From Yersinia aldovae ATCC 35236 (GTDB lineage Bacteria > Pseudomonadota > Gammaproteobacteria > Enterobacterales > Enterobacteriaceae), in contig NZ_ACCB01000004.1 in assembly GCF_000173735.1 (NCBI RefSeq), positions 1 through 64,000 on the forward strand: a stretch of 64,000 nt of DNA. Reading direction: 5' to 3'. Position 1 is the stretch's first letter. Every line of letters starts with the position of its first letter. Below the pieces are notes generated by a model. The model saw only the letters and a program-made list of their open reading frames with translations, had not been told where the DNA came from and did not search any database. Positions 49,379 to 58,900 of this stretch are shown here, piece by piece. A program made the translations under genes and the position numbers.

Positions 49379-49900
49379 TTAGTTATAAGCGATTTCGAAA
49401 GTTGCAGTGGCGTTAGCACTGCCTGCCGTAACACCCGCGGTAAGTGCTTGATAAGCAGCTTTAAACGTCCATGTATTCGTCCCATCGACCAACGTTTTTG
49501 TTAAAGATGCTTGATTTAAAGGAACAGTTGTAGTGCCGTTCTCCTCAAACAGAGCAACAGCAACGTTTGTTGCCTCATCGCCACCATCAACAGTAATGGC
49601 GAGTAAATTCGGGTTTGTACTCGCGGTGCCGCTGAATGTGACGGTTGCGGTTGAAGCCGGGCAGTTTTCCAGGTTCAGAACAACATCTTTAGGGGTAGTC
49701 TGTGCGCCAGTTGTTTTCAAGCTATCTAATGGGTACATACCGAGTGCTACATTGACGGTACCACCACCGACAATGCTACAAAGGGTATCAACAATCGACC
49801 CCGTAAATTCGACCGAACCTGTGGGTGCCGCATTAGCACTATTGAGGGTGCTAAATGTAAAAAGGCTGGCGCTAAGGACAAGTAGTTGGATCTTTTTCAT
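49379..49900 (-). CDS. Major fimbrial subunit (FimA-like pilin), cluster 1
   Basis: Secreted pilin of 173 residues. Signal peptide about 1-24 (MKKIQLLVLSASLFTFSTLN, ending NAA), then one pilin domain with GSVEFTGSIVDTLCSI, a second Cys in LENCPAS forming the conserved disulfide, and the C-terminal NATATFEIAYN with penultimate tyrosine. The start at 49900 is chosen because it begins the signal peptide; the frame is open to 49963 but this would add 21 residues before it. First gene of cluster 1. Confidence 0.9.
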   Translation of the reverse strand: MKKIQLLVLSASLFTFSTLNSANAAPTGSVEFTGSIVDTLCSIVGGGTVNVALGMYPLDSLKTTGAQTTPKDVVLNLENCPASTATVTFSGTASTNPNLLAITVDGGDEATNVAVALFEENGTTTVPLNQASLTKTLVDGTNTWTFKAAYQALTAGVTAGSANATATFEIAYN

Positions 49901-51130
49901 ATTTAATTTCCCAGAATAATTAGTATCTATTGATTGAAAAATAGGCACAGTAAATACACCCATAGAGTATTGAATGGGATTAACACTAAATAAAATAATA
50001 TTGATAAGTCATCCCTAACCATCAGTTTAGGCCAGTAATGAACTTATCTTTACATTGTACGGATGCATGACACAGGTAGCATTACGCCATATATTCACTC
50101 CTCTATGGTGGGATTGAAATTCACTGTTCTGTCCTTAATACAGTAGAGCTTACATTATGATAAATAGACTTTATTTAAACATATTGATTGTTCTTTAAAG
50201 TATCTCATGTCAAAAATAGAACAAAAAATAAATCACTTTCCACGCTTCAAATAACACACGTTCAAGGCGAATGGCCATATCGCCATAAGCTATTACTTAT
50301 GGAAAATACCATTGAGATAGCGACAGTGTTCGTTTCTTAGGCTATTTATTTTAACAAGAAACAAAAAGCGTTTTAGTCTAATGAAAAATAAATTAACACA
50401 CCGCACAAATAGCAAAAACAGACTTTGTAGTCACTGTGTCAGGATGTTTTCTGTAAGGCCATGCAATCATCATGGGAATCTGACTTGCTTGGTATCATAC
50501 TCTTCATGGTAGGTCATTTTTCATTAATGTGTGATGTATGATAATACTAGACTTATCTTAAATTTATGCCAATAAATTTTTAACCAAATTATTGATCTTG
50601 ATCTGTTTTTTTAGTGTATCGTTGATCTTACCACCCTAAATCTTGGCTATAAAATCCAATTTTATATGTAACATTTAGAGTGTAAGTGTATGCTTTTATT
50701 AATAAAAAAAATGAATATTTAGGCGTTTCTACTTAAAAATAATGTGAACACATCTTGTCTTAATACTAGATGTTACAAGTAACATAAATGATAATGAATA
50801 TCACTAAGAATAATCTCATATCAAATATCTGTTTTTTAGGTGAAATTCAATCCAGTCAGGTTAGATTTGAATGGCATTATAGAATGTATAAGTTAAATGA
50901 TTTTTTGGCTCGTAAGTATTTTATTGTGTAAGGAGAGTGTGGTAGAGAGCACAGATCTGAAAAATAGAGAAAAGAAATTTTAAAATATAGACATTGACCA
51001 TCAAATGTGCTGATTGAAACCACTCAAACCATCTTATTGGATGCAGCAACTGACCCGCCCCAGAATAGATACAAAGCTCAGTGAGTAATATTGGGTTGTT
51101 GACTGCTAATTTTAGGATTCCGCCATATTG
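49901..51130. promoter_or_regulatory. AT-rich region upstream of fimbrial cluster 1
   Basis: About 1.2 kb, AT-rich, no supported gene. It must carry the promoter of the pilin gene. I looked for a fimS-like invertible element with matching inverted repeats and did not find one by eye. Much of this looks like H-NS-type AT-rich DNA. Confidence 0.4.
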
Positions 51131-51310
51131 CGGTAAATTCCTACGGTGTAATATAATTCAACGTCTGATGAGGGCGCATACATTATAACCTCCCCGTGAT
51201 GCCTTGATTATCTTCCAAGCCTGAACGATATCACTGAATCTATGCTTTTCCGAACGTGCATCACGAAAATAGTCGTTAGCACTCTCTATAAATTTATTTT
51301 GAATGAGTGG
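51131..51310 (-). mobile_element. IS3-family transposase C-terminal remnant
   Basis: The minus strand encodes FIESANDYFRDARSEKHRFS, then DIVQAWKIIKASRGGYNV. In the next frame follows RPHQTLNYITP with a stop at 51141-51143. FIES.N..FRD and RPHQ.L.Y.TP are the late motifs of IS3-family transposases. The frame changes between GYNV and RPHQ, and the N-terminal part is missing, so it is a dead fragment. No terminal inverted repeat was identified. Confidence 0.6.
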
Positions 51311-52148
51311 GCTTCAACGCTGTATTTATAATTCCACGGGTTCAGCAGCCCAGAGTTTTTGATGTTGTGGGTTCGGGATTTACAGCTCTGGCGGCAAAAT
51401 GGGAATAGCGACTACCTGGTTACGTATTCTCGTAGTGGCTAGCACCTATGATACAAGCGAGCATATTCCGTCGGTAAGTTTGGTTTATTCTCTGATGCTG
51501 TTGCCCTGTTTTGAGAGAAAACGACTCCAGCCATCCTCGCGCGAGGGGGGGGGCGTCTTGCGGGACGTGAAATCAGAGTATAAAACGAGATAAAAAACAG
51601 AAAAGCTAATGTAGCGGCCACGCTCATGACACCATTTTGATATTTGTGAGACTCAAGTCTTAACTTTGAATTAGAGGGAATAAATAACTAAATAAAGCAG
51701 AGTAACAGAGTGAAAAAGATAAAATTAATTATCATGATATCTTCATTTTTTTGTTTAATTTAAACTATTTTGATCGTGTAACCTATTGTTATAAGTAATT
51801 TTTACTGTTTTATATTTAACTAATACATGCGAATAGTGCACGGTTTGACCTGAGTCGGTAAATGCAGTATGCTTCTTTCGCCTTAGGAATATAGACGTGA
51901 AAATTTAATCAAGGAAGATTAACTGAGGAATGACCTTATTTTATCAGTGTATTTATGAAAGCCGTTGAGCACGTAAGTGTTCACTTTTTCTGTTTTTGTT
52001 GTTTATAGTTTTGTTGCTAGTTAGCAAGCTATGTAAGTATAGGGATAACCTCTATACGGAATTTCTGTTTTTATTATCGAATGTTCGGTGTTTGTTCCAC
52101 TTTACGGATAGCACATGGATATGCATTTTATTTATCAAGGAGCAGTCA
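51311..52148. other. Region upstream of fimbrial cluster 2 with a G9 tract
   Basis: About 840 bp without a supported gene. A run of nine G (51545-51553) lies in a minus-strand frame of 62 codons (51439-51627) that starts with a hydrophobic stretch (SVAATLAFLFFISFY); I do not recognise it. The last 400 bp are AT-rich and should hold the cluster 2 promoter. Confidence 0.45.
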
Positions 52149-52676
52149 ATGAAAAAGTATTTATTTTTGCCTCTATTAACCTCGGCATTTATGTTCTCAA
52201 GCAGCGCCTCTTATGCAGTTACAGGTACAGTGAAATTTACTGGTGAAATATATGAAGCATCTTGCGCTTTGGATGGAACTGTCGGGCCAGTAAAAATGGG
52301 GAATTACTCCAAAGCCGATATTGGAACTAAGAGCGCTGTAGTTGGCTCAAAAATTGGCTTTGAAATAAAGCTAAAAGATTGCCCCGTTGTTGCAGCAGAT
52401 AAACTTGCATTGTCGATTAAACTTACAGGCACGGCTGATTCTGACGTTCCTGATATTATTAAATTAGATGATTCTGGTGCTACCGGCGTTGGTATTGGTA
52501 TTTATAGTGCGACAAATGATTTAATAAAAATCAATGATGTTTCGCATAATTTAGGTCTTGCTATCGCCACTAAAGATATGACTATCCCACTACAAGCTGC
52601 ATACGTCTCTAACGGCGCCACTAAGGCAGCTGGCCCAGCCAATGCGAGCGTTAGTTTTGAGATTGAATATAAATAA
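52149..52676 (+). CDS. Major fimbrial subunit (FimA-like pilin), cluster 2
   Basis: Secreted pilin of 175 residues. Signal peptide about 1-24 (MKKYLFLPLLTSAFMFSSSA, ending SYA), then a pilin domain with GTVKFTGEIYEASCAL, a second Cys in LKDCPVV, and the C-terminal NASVSFEIEYK with penultimate tyrosine. AAGGAG lies just upstream of the ATG; the open frame extends to 51996 but without a signal peptide. First gene of cluster 2, read away from cluster 1. Confidence 0.9.
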   Translation: MKKYLFLPLLTSAFMFSSSASYAVTGTVKFTGEIYEASCALDGTVGPVKMGNYSKADIGTKSAVVGSKIGFEIKLKDCPVVAADKLALSIKLTGTADSDVPDIIKLDDSGATGVGIGIYSATNDLIKINDVSHNLGLAIATKDMTIPLQAAYVSNGATKAAGPANASVSFEIEYK

Positions 52677-52786
52677 CGCCAGCATAATATAATTAATGGT
52701 TCGTTCTTATCTTTTACTCAGTACATTTTTCATGTAAGAACGAACTTATTATAAAAAACTTGTTATATATACAGGGCATATTAAAA

Positions 52787-53455
52787 ATGAGGCATATCCT
52801 TTGCTTTTTCATTTTATCTTTATGGTTGACAAATTCTATGGCAGCCGTTGTCGTTGGCGGCACTCGCGTTATTTATAATGGAGAAAAGAAAGAAACATCT
52901 ATATCAGTAACGAATTCTGGTGAAAATAGGCCTTATCTAATTCAGTCATTTATCAATAGCAATATAAAAGGTGAAAAACCGCCCTTTATCGTGACGCCAC
53001 CCCTATTCAGGTTGGATGCAGAAAAAGAAAATACGCTACGTATCACACGTACTGGCGGTCATTTATCTACAGATCGTGAATCAGTTTTTTACCTGAATGT
53101 GAAGTCGATACCTTCGGTTAACGAAAGTGAACAAAATACTTTAGTGATAGCAGTAAAAACGCGGATTAAGCTGTTTTACCGCCCGGAAGGTATTAAAGGC
53201 AATGCTGAGGAGGCTTATAAATCCCTTATCTTCAGCCAAAGAGGCAATCAACTAGCGATTAACAATCCCAGTAATTACTACGTGACGATTGGGCAGTTAA
53301 AAGTGGCCGGTAAGGTGATTCCCAATGTAGATATGATTGCGCCAAAAGAAACCATGTATTATCTCTTACCATCCAGACAGCCAGGATTAATCAGTTGGAA
53401 TAGTATTAATAGCTATGGTGGCATTAGTGCGGAGATAACAAAGGATCTGCTTTAA
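52787..53455 (+). CDS. Periplasmic fimbrial chaperone, cluster 2
   Basis: PapD/FimC-family chaperone of 222 residues. Signal peptide about 1-20 (MRHILCFFILSLWLTNSMAA), then VVVGGTRVIYNGEKKETSIS, PPFIVTPPLFRLDAEKENTL and RIKLFYRPEGI. Its motifs correspond one to one to the cluster 1 chaperone, so they are paralogues. The start at 52787 follows AGGGC and begins the signal peptide; a TTG at 52760 is possible but less likely. The usher gene follows. Confidence 0.92.
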   Translation: MRHILCFFILSLWLTNSMAAVVVGGTRVIYNGEKKETSISVTNSGENRPYLIQSFINSNIKGEKPPFIVTPPLFRLDAEKENTLRITRTGGHLSTDRESVFYLNVKSIPSVNESEQNTLVIAVKTRIKLFYRPEGIKGNAEEAYKSLIFSQRGNQLAINNPSNYYVTIGQLKVAGKVIPNVDMIAPKETMYYLLPSRQPGLISWNSINSYGGISAEITKDLL

Positions 53456-53492
53456 CAGGAATATGCAAGATCAGCAGGAGGCTGAGAGAGTT

Positions 53493-56012
53493 ATGTTTAA
53501 TACAAAGCAAGATGGTGAACAATCATTTCAATATGACTTCATTTTGGTATTTTCTCTTTGCTTCTTCATATTGTTTTCACTACCTATTTACGCACAAGAG
53601 CATTTTCGGGTGTCAGCATTAGAATTAAATAACGCTGAACAACCAGTTGTTGATTTAAGTGTGTTCTCCATCTCTGGTGGACAGTTACCCGGAAAATATC
53701 CGGTTATGATTATGCTTAATGGCAAAGAGAGAGAAGTCATAACGATTAACTTTATTCAACTACAAAATAACACTCTATCACCACAGTTAACCGTGGGTGA
53801 TTTAAAAAACTTGGGTGTAAATTTTTCTGATTTCCCAGCGCTGACAGAATTATCTGCTGAAGATGTTATTAATGATATCAGAGAATACATACCACAAGCA
53901 TCGACGACGTTCGATTTTTATAGTCAGCGGTTAGATGTTAGCATTCCGCAGGCAGCCTTGGATTATCAAGCCAGAGATGCGGTTTCACCTCATTTATGGC
54001 AACAGGGGCAATCAGCATTGTTGATGAGCTATGATTTTAGCGGCTCTGATAATCATAATGATATTAAAAATAGCCAAAGTTATTTTTTAAATTTACGCAG
54101 TGGAGTAAATATTGGCCCTTGGCGGTTGCGTAATCAATCTGTCTATAACTACGATTCGGGTGACAAAGCAAATAAAAGTAATCTATCTACCTTAGGTAGC
54201 TATATCCAACGAGACATTCAACAGTTAAAAAGCCAGATGACGATTGGTGAGACTTTTACTGCTGGCAATATATTTGAAAGTATACAGTTTACTGGTGCCT
54301 CTATTGCCTCTGACAGTTTAATGCTGCCAGGCAGTCAGCGTGGTTTTGCACCCATTATTCGTGGTATTGCCCAGAGCAATGCGCGGGTTACCATTCGCCA
54401 AAATAATTACGTTATTTACGAAAGCTACGTTTCTCCTGGGCCATTTGTTATTACAGATCTCTATTCCACCTCAGGTTCGGGTGATCTTGATGTGACGATT
54501 ACAGAAAAGAACGGTCAGCAACGTAAGTTTGTACAACCATTCTCGTCGGTGCCAATGATGCAGCGAGAAGGGCAATTAAAGTATCAGTTTACGTTCGGGC
54601 GTTATCGCCATGCGAAAGCTGAGGTGAATAAGCCTTATTTTAGCGAAGCTGCATTTATTTATGGTTTCTCCAATCGGCTAAGTCTGTTATCTGGCACGCA
54701 GATTGCGGATAACTACAAAGCCTTAAATGGGGGTGTCGGCCTTGGATTGGGTGCTTTTGGCGCGTTCTCACTGGATACGACACTCGCAGACACTCAGCTT
54801 CGTCATAATATACATAAACAAGGGCAATCCTACCGTATCCAATATGCCAAAAGCATTGAGGCAACAGGGACATCACTGACACTGGCTGGGTATCGCTATT
54901 CTACTTCTGGCTATTATTCATTTGCTGAGGCAAATGAATGGACAGAAAAAAAAGACTCCAGCCGTGGCCAAAACAAGCGTAGCCGGGTGCAGCTTACCTT
55001 AAGTCAAGGCATGGGAGATTTTGGTAGTTTGTATTTATCTGCCTATCAGCAAGATTACTGGGGAATGCAGGGTATCAACCAATCATTGTCTGCCGGTTAT
55101 AACATTAATTATGCCAGAGTTAGTTATGGATTAAATATTGCTTATAGCGACAATGCTGAATCTGTTCAATTTAATAATAAGCAGGCATCTTTTAATGTTT
55201 CTATCCCATTGGATAAATGGCTACCGGGTGGGTGGGCAACCTACAGCGTCACTATGAATAACCGCCGGCAGAGAAGCGAGCAGATTGCTATTAATGGCAC
55301 CGCGCTTAAAGACGCTTCTTTGTCATATGGTATTACAGGGAGCGAAGGTAATAATCAGACAAGCTCAAGTGCTGGCGCTTCATTAGGATATATCTACTCA
55401 TCTGGCCGAGGGAATATAGATTATAGCTACAGCAGTAACAGTCGTTTACTAAATTACGGATTATCTGGTGGTATCGTGGCTCATCAAAACGGTATTACTT
55501 TATCCCAGCCACTGGGCGAAACTGTTGTATTGGTCAACGCCGTCGGAACGGCAGAGACAGAAATTCTAAATCATCGTGGAATCAAAACAGACTCGCGCGG
55601 TTATGCCGTTATTCCTTCGGTGGAACCTTATGCCCATAACCGTATTACGTTGAATACTGAAGCGCTGGCTGACAATGTTGATATCGATAACGCCGTGCAA
55701 AATGTTGTGCCAACCCGTGGCGCGGTGATATCTGCCGATTTTCGTGTCCGTCAGGGATACCGTGTATTGGTGACATTGCGCTATAACGGTAAACCCGTCC
55801 CTTTCGGTGCCAGTGCTGTATTAACCGATAGTAGTAGCAGCGGAATTGTTGGCGATAACGGTGAGCTTTATCTCAGTGGTGTGCCAGAAAAAGCCGAAAT
55901 AAAGGTGACATGGGGTAAAGAGAAAGGACAGCAATGTTATGTAAAAACTGATTTACCTGCATTATCACAAAACTCGGGTGTATTACAGATTGCTGCCGAT
56001 TGTCGTCATTAA
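53493..56012 (+). CDS. Fimbrial outer-membrane usher, cluster 2
   Basis: Outer-membrane usher of 839 residues from the ATG at 53493, which is preceded by AGGAGG (53476-53481). The ATG at 53463 has a ribosome site too close to it. It has a signal region ending PIYA, the IPQASTTFDFYSQRLDVSIP stretch, a barrel with the plug motif GFAPIIRGIAQSNARVTIRQ, and C-terminal domains (RGYAVIPSVEPYAHNRITLN, VPTRGAVISADF). It is clearly a paralogue of the cluster 1 usher. It would assemble the pilin and the tip encoded on either side. Confidence 0.93.
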   Translation: MFNTKQDGEQSFQYDFILVFSLCFFILFSLPIYAQEHFRVSALELNNAEQPVVDLSVFSISGGQLPGKYPVMIMLNGKEREVITINFIQLQNNTLSPQLTVGDLKNLGVNFSDFPALTELSAEDVINDIREYIPQASTTFDFYSQRLDVSIPQAALDYQARDAVSPHLWQQGQSALLMSYDFSGSDNHNDIKNSQSYFLNLRSGVNIGPWRLRNQSVYNYDSGDKANKSNLSTLGSYIQRDIQQLKSQMTIGETFTAGNIFESIQFTGASIASDSLMLPGSQRGFAPIIRGIAQSNARVTIRQNNYVIYESYVSPGPFVITDLYSTSGSGDLDVTITEKNGQQRKFVQPFSSVPMMQREGQLKYQFTFGRYRHAKAEVNKPYFSEAAFIYGFSNRLSLLSGTQIADNYKALNGGVGLGLGAFGAFSLDTTLADTQLRHNIHKQGQSYRIQYAKSIEATGTSLTLAGYRYSTSGYYSFAEANEWTEKKDSSRGQNKRSRVQLTLSQGMGDFGSLYLSAYQQDYWGMQGINQSLSAGYNINYARVSYGLNIAYSDNAESVQFNNKQASFNVSIPLDKWLPGGWATYSVTMNNRRQRSEQIAINGTALKDASLSYGITGSEGNNQTSSSAGASLGYIYSSGRGNIDYSYSSNSRLLNYGLSGGIVAHQNGITLSQPLGETVVLVNAVGTAETEILNHRGIKTDSRGYAVIPSVEPYAHNRITLNTEALADNVDIDNAVQNVVPTRGAVISADFRVRQGYRVLVTLRYNGKPVPFGASAVLTDSSSSGIVGDNGELYLSGVPEKAEIKVTWGKEKGQQCYVKTDLPALSQNSGVLQIAADCRH

Positions 56013-56024
56013 AAGGATTTAAGT

Positions 56025-56962
56025 ATGTTTACGTTAGAGAGATTTATCTTCAATAGAATAAAAGTGTATGTACATGCTCTTATTTATTCAATAACTATCA
56101 TTTTTATCTGTTATTCATCATTGGTTTTTTCTGCTGTTCCCAATTGTTCGGCTAATAATATATTTGTCTCCTTTGGTGATGTTTCGATACGTAATGATGT
56201 TAGTGTCGGTGATGCATTTGGGGAGGAAATTGTCGTAGAATCAAAGATAAAGTGTTCTTCCTGGAAGGAAATGCGGATGTTTGTAGACACGGCAGTTGGT
56301 TCAGAATCCCGTAATAGAATTTTTAAGACGGCGATTCCTGGCGTAGGTATTCAATGGGTGACTGAAAGCGAACGTGGGGCACGACAGCGCATGAGTATAG
56401 GGAGTGTTCGTGGGCTAAATACAGAGGCTAAATATAAAAATACCTTTTCTTTAATTAAAACTGGGAATATAGTTTCCGGTCATTCTGACAGTATCATTAT
56501 AAACATGAAATATAAACAATATGAAAATATAGGAGGCAGTCTATTTTCATATAATATTAACGTGTTTAGCGTAAAGGAAAAATCTTGTGATATTCTTACG
56601 CCAGAGTTTAATGTTTCTATGGGGGCTGTATTAAAAAGTCACTTTACAGGCAAAAATAGCGCTATCGGGGAACGGGCGTTCAATATTGATGTGAAATGTA
56701 AAGGACAGCCGCAAGCGAGCATTACCTGGCAGGGAGGTGGTACAGATGGGGTAATCAATGCTGATACCACATCAACCTCAGCAGGAGTGGGTATCCAGAT
56801 CCTGGATGGTGATAATCCTTTGGAGTTTAATAAAGAGATTGCTCTGGGTTATATCGCCACAGAGAAAAACTATTTTATAAAGCAAAATTCTATCAAACAA
56901 GTGACCGCGTTTCTGCTGGCAGTGTTAACGCGACAGCGACTTTTACCATTGATTATAAGTGA
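56025..56962 (+). pseudogene. Fimbrial tip adhesin, cluster 2, frameshifted near its end
   Basis: FimH-like two-domain subunit. Signal peptide (about 1-37, ending LVFS), lectin-like domain, then a pilin domain from about residue 190 (CDILTPEFNVSMGAVLKS). The translated frame runs to 57038 and its last 50 residues are not fimbrial. In the neighbouring frame the expected end is present: AKFYQTSDRVSAGSVNATAT, then FTIDYK with a stop at 56960-56962. A one-base loss near 56878-56884 (ATAAAGC) explains it. The run-on frame overlaps the downstream DUF1294 gene by 62 bases, while the corrected end leaves a 14 bp gap. Probably non-functional tip. Confidence 0.8.
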
Positions 56963-56976
56963 ATATCGCAAAACAC

Positions 56977-57315
56977 TCAGCACCTGTATATCCAATATCC
57001 TATCCCCAAAACTACAGCCATATTTAGGACGACACTGAGTATAAACCAGGTTCTGAAAGGTTGTTTTTGAGTTTTGTGCCGGAACAGCTGCTGACCGATG
57101 AATCCACCAATCCAGCCGCCCATGAGACCGAACACTAATAGCGTGGTTTCCGGCACTCGCTGCCAGCCTTTGCGTGCTGCTTGTTTGTCTGCACAGTACA
57201 CCAACAGCGTTAACAGATTGAGGAACAGTAACCCCATCCAGGCGGGGCTGGGAAAGAACAGACTGGCGAGTAACGCCAGGCCCAGAAGGGTATAACAAAT
57301 AAGGTTGGTTCTCAT
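56977..57315 (-). CDS. DUF1294 membrane protein
   Basis: Small inner-membrane protein of 112 residues with three or four hydrophobic helices. The DUF1294 pattern is visible: YCADKQAARKGWQRVPETTL, then GGWIGGFIGQQLFRHKTQKQ and FRTWFI. The function of the family is not established. The start at 57315 is chosen because upstream residues to 57375 are not conserved in form. It is tail to tail with the cluster 2 tip gene. Confidence 0.75.
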   Translation of the reverse strand: MRTNLICYTLLGLALLASLFFPSPAWMGLLFLNLLTLLVYCADKQAARKGWQRVPETTLLVFGLMGGWIGGFIGQQLFRHKTQKQPFRTWFILSVVLNMAVVLGIGYWIYRC

Positions 57316-57355
57316 CTCATCGGACTTCCATATCAAAAGGATCGACACAGCAGCG

Positions 57356-57487
57356 ATGAAATCACGGGATCGCAATCTAAAATCTGTTCAAGCCTTGTTA
57401 GGACATTCAAGTGTCGCGGTTACTCTGGAATATGTTGAAGGAAATATAGGCAATCTCAGATTGGCGTTAGAAGAGACGTTTGGGTAA
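57356..57487 (+). pseudogene. Tyrosine recombinase (phage/island integrase) C-terminal fragment
   Basis: About 43 codons read KSRDRNLKSVQALLGHSSVA, then VTLEYVEGN. The LLGH and late tyrosine (EYVE) pattern is the C-terminal catalytic end of tyrosine recombinases. The rest of the enzyme is missing. It lies about 240 bp from the 3' end of tRNA-Phe, the usual position of an island integrase, so it is probably a relic of an element inserted at this tRNA. Confidence 0.6.
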
Positions 57488-57693
57488 TAAAGACAATCCT
57501 AATAGGACAATTAATGATCGAAAGAAAAAGGTCCCCCCAGGCTCTTATCGGGGATCGGCTCATGTGGTAATAAACTGTAAGCAATCATCATTGGATGGGC
57601 GAACAAACCGAAAAGTGCGTAGCACAATCCAGTTTTATCGTTCTGTATGTTCAATCAGTATCTATACGAACATGATTCCAACGGACAAAAAGC

Positions 57694-57719
57694 AAAAAAC
57701 CAGCCGTTAAGCTGGTTTC
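57694..57719 (-). terminator. Intrinsic terminator of the tRNA-Phe transcript
   Basis: On the minus strand AAACCAGC-TTAACG-GCTGGTTTTTT is a good stem with a T-tract, about 10 bp past the 3' end of the tRNA. Confidence 0.8.
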
Positions 57720-57728
57720 TTTAAATAG

Positions 57729-57804
57729 TGGTGCCCGGACTCGGAATCGAACCAAGGACACGGGGATTTTCAATCCCCTGCTCTACCGACTGAGCTATCC
57801 GGGC
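57729..57804 (-). tRNA. pheU: tRNA-Phe (anticodon GAA)
   Basis: Read on the minus strand: acceptor stem GCCCGGA...TCCGGGC followed by encoded CCA, D-arm AGCTCAGTCGGTAGAGCA, anticodon stem GGGGA/TCCCC with loop TTGAAAA (anticodon GAA), and T-arm GGTTCGATTCC. It appears identical to the E. coli tRNA-Phe from memory. The neighbours (yjdC, dsbD, cutA, dcuA) are those of E. coli pheU, a well-known island insertion site. Confidence 0.97.
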
Positions 57805-57948
57805 AACGGGGCGCATTAAACCGTATTGGCCGCTGATCGTCAACGAATTTATAGCTTAAAACCACTAAAACTGTGTTGAACGCTCTCTTTTCAGACAAAA
57901 TAAGAGAAAATCATCTCACAATAGCGATGAAATCCTGTCATTTATAAC

Positions 57949-58539
57949 TTAGCCCAGAGCGCCATTTTTACGGCATTGAGCGACTTCCAACACATCTTCA
58001 GCCAGACGTTTGGCGACTTCAACATCGACGAGTTGGCGCTTCACCAGCAACTTACTCAAACAGCCTTCCAGAATCAGCTCCATCTGTTGGGCGACCATCT
58101 CTGCGTCATCAGCCTCCATCTCATGCAGCAACTCCAGCGTATAGCTTAGTGAGGCTTCTTTTTGTTGCTCCGCCAATTGGTGGATAGGGTGATCATTCGC
58201 TGGATAAAAACTACATGCAGCAATAAATAAGCAGCCTGGATAGCGCTGGTTTTGCACTTGCTCACTGAGTGTTTGGTAGCGAGCGAGTAATTTCTGTTTG
58301 GGTGATAAAGTCTCGTCCAGTTGCAATTGACGCCGCCAGGTGTCTATCTGCTGACCGTGATAGCGCAGGCAGTCATATAGCAGTGCCTCGCGATCGGGCC
58401 AGAGGCGGGCCAGGTCACTGACCTCGACTGACACTTCTTTTGCCAGCATTTCCAGCGTGGTATTTGCCAACCCTTGCTGCTCTAACAAATTGAGCGCATT
58501 GCTTAAAACTTGTTCACGTTGCACGTTGCTCTCCTCCAA
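57949..58539 (-). CDS. yjdC: TetR-family transcriptional regulator YjdC
   Basis: DNA-binding repressor-type protein of 196 residues. The N-terminal helix-turn-helix (about 8-55) includes [20 protein letters not shown]. The C-terminal ligand-binding domain contains [20 protein letters not shown], strongly conserved with E. coli YjdC (191 residues). The ligand and targets are unknown. Its position beside tRNA-Phe and dsbD is the same as in E. coli. Confidence 0.9.
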   Translation of the reverse strand: MEESNVQREQVLSNALNLLEQQGLANTTLEMLAKEVSVEVSDLARLWPDREALLYDCLRYHGQQIDTWRRQLQLDETLSPKQKLLARYQTLSEQVQNQRYPGCLFIAACSFYPANDHPIHQLAEQQKEASLSYTLELLHEMEADDAEMVAQQMELILEGCLSKLLVKRQLVDVEVAKRLAEDVLEVAQCRKNGALG

Positions 58540-58900
58540 CCTCTAACTGGCAAGTGTGATTTACCACCACCTATTGCGCAAATAAATGCATTGGCGTTTT
58601 CCGCCAGCTGACCCTCTACCTTATCACTACTGTGGCGAGATTTTTCTAACTCTTTGTCCTTTCGCTGTTTACTAATTTATAACGGCAGCATTACAGCATG
58701 ACTTTTGCCATCCAGTAGTTTGTGAAGCAGGGCGCTTTTTATTGTGCTTCCGCCTATAAAAATGCGCCAATAATTGATTATTTCTGTTCTGCGGCCCGAT
58801 GGCTTCTCGGAACGGTATTTCTATAATGTTTACCGTGAATGACACAACGTCTTGCATCCAGCTTGCGTTCCAACCGGGCGTTCTATCTGAAGGAGCGAAA
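58540..58900. other. Intergenic region upstream of the garL remnant
   Basis: About 360 bp with divergent promoters expected for yjdC and the former gar operon. AAGGAG directly before 58901 is the old garL ribosome site. I see no other supported feature. Confidence 0.5.

Noticed and set aside
49964..52148. fimS-like invertible promoter element between the fimbrial operons
   Set aside because: No matching inverted repeat pair was found by eye and no FimB/FimE-type recombinase is adjacent; the nearest recombinase is only a tail at 57.4 kb.
57480..57710. 76-codon ORF before the tRNA-Phe terminator
   Set aside because: It follows the integrase tail without a ribosome site and resembles no family; considered non-coding island debris.
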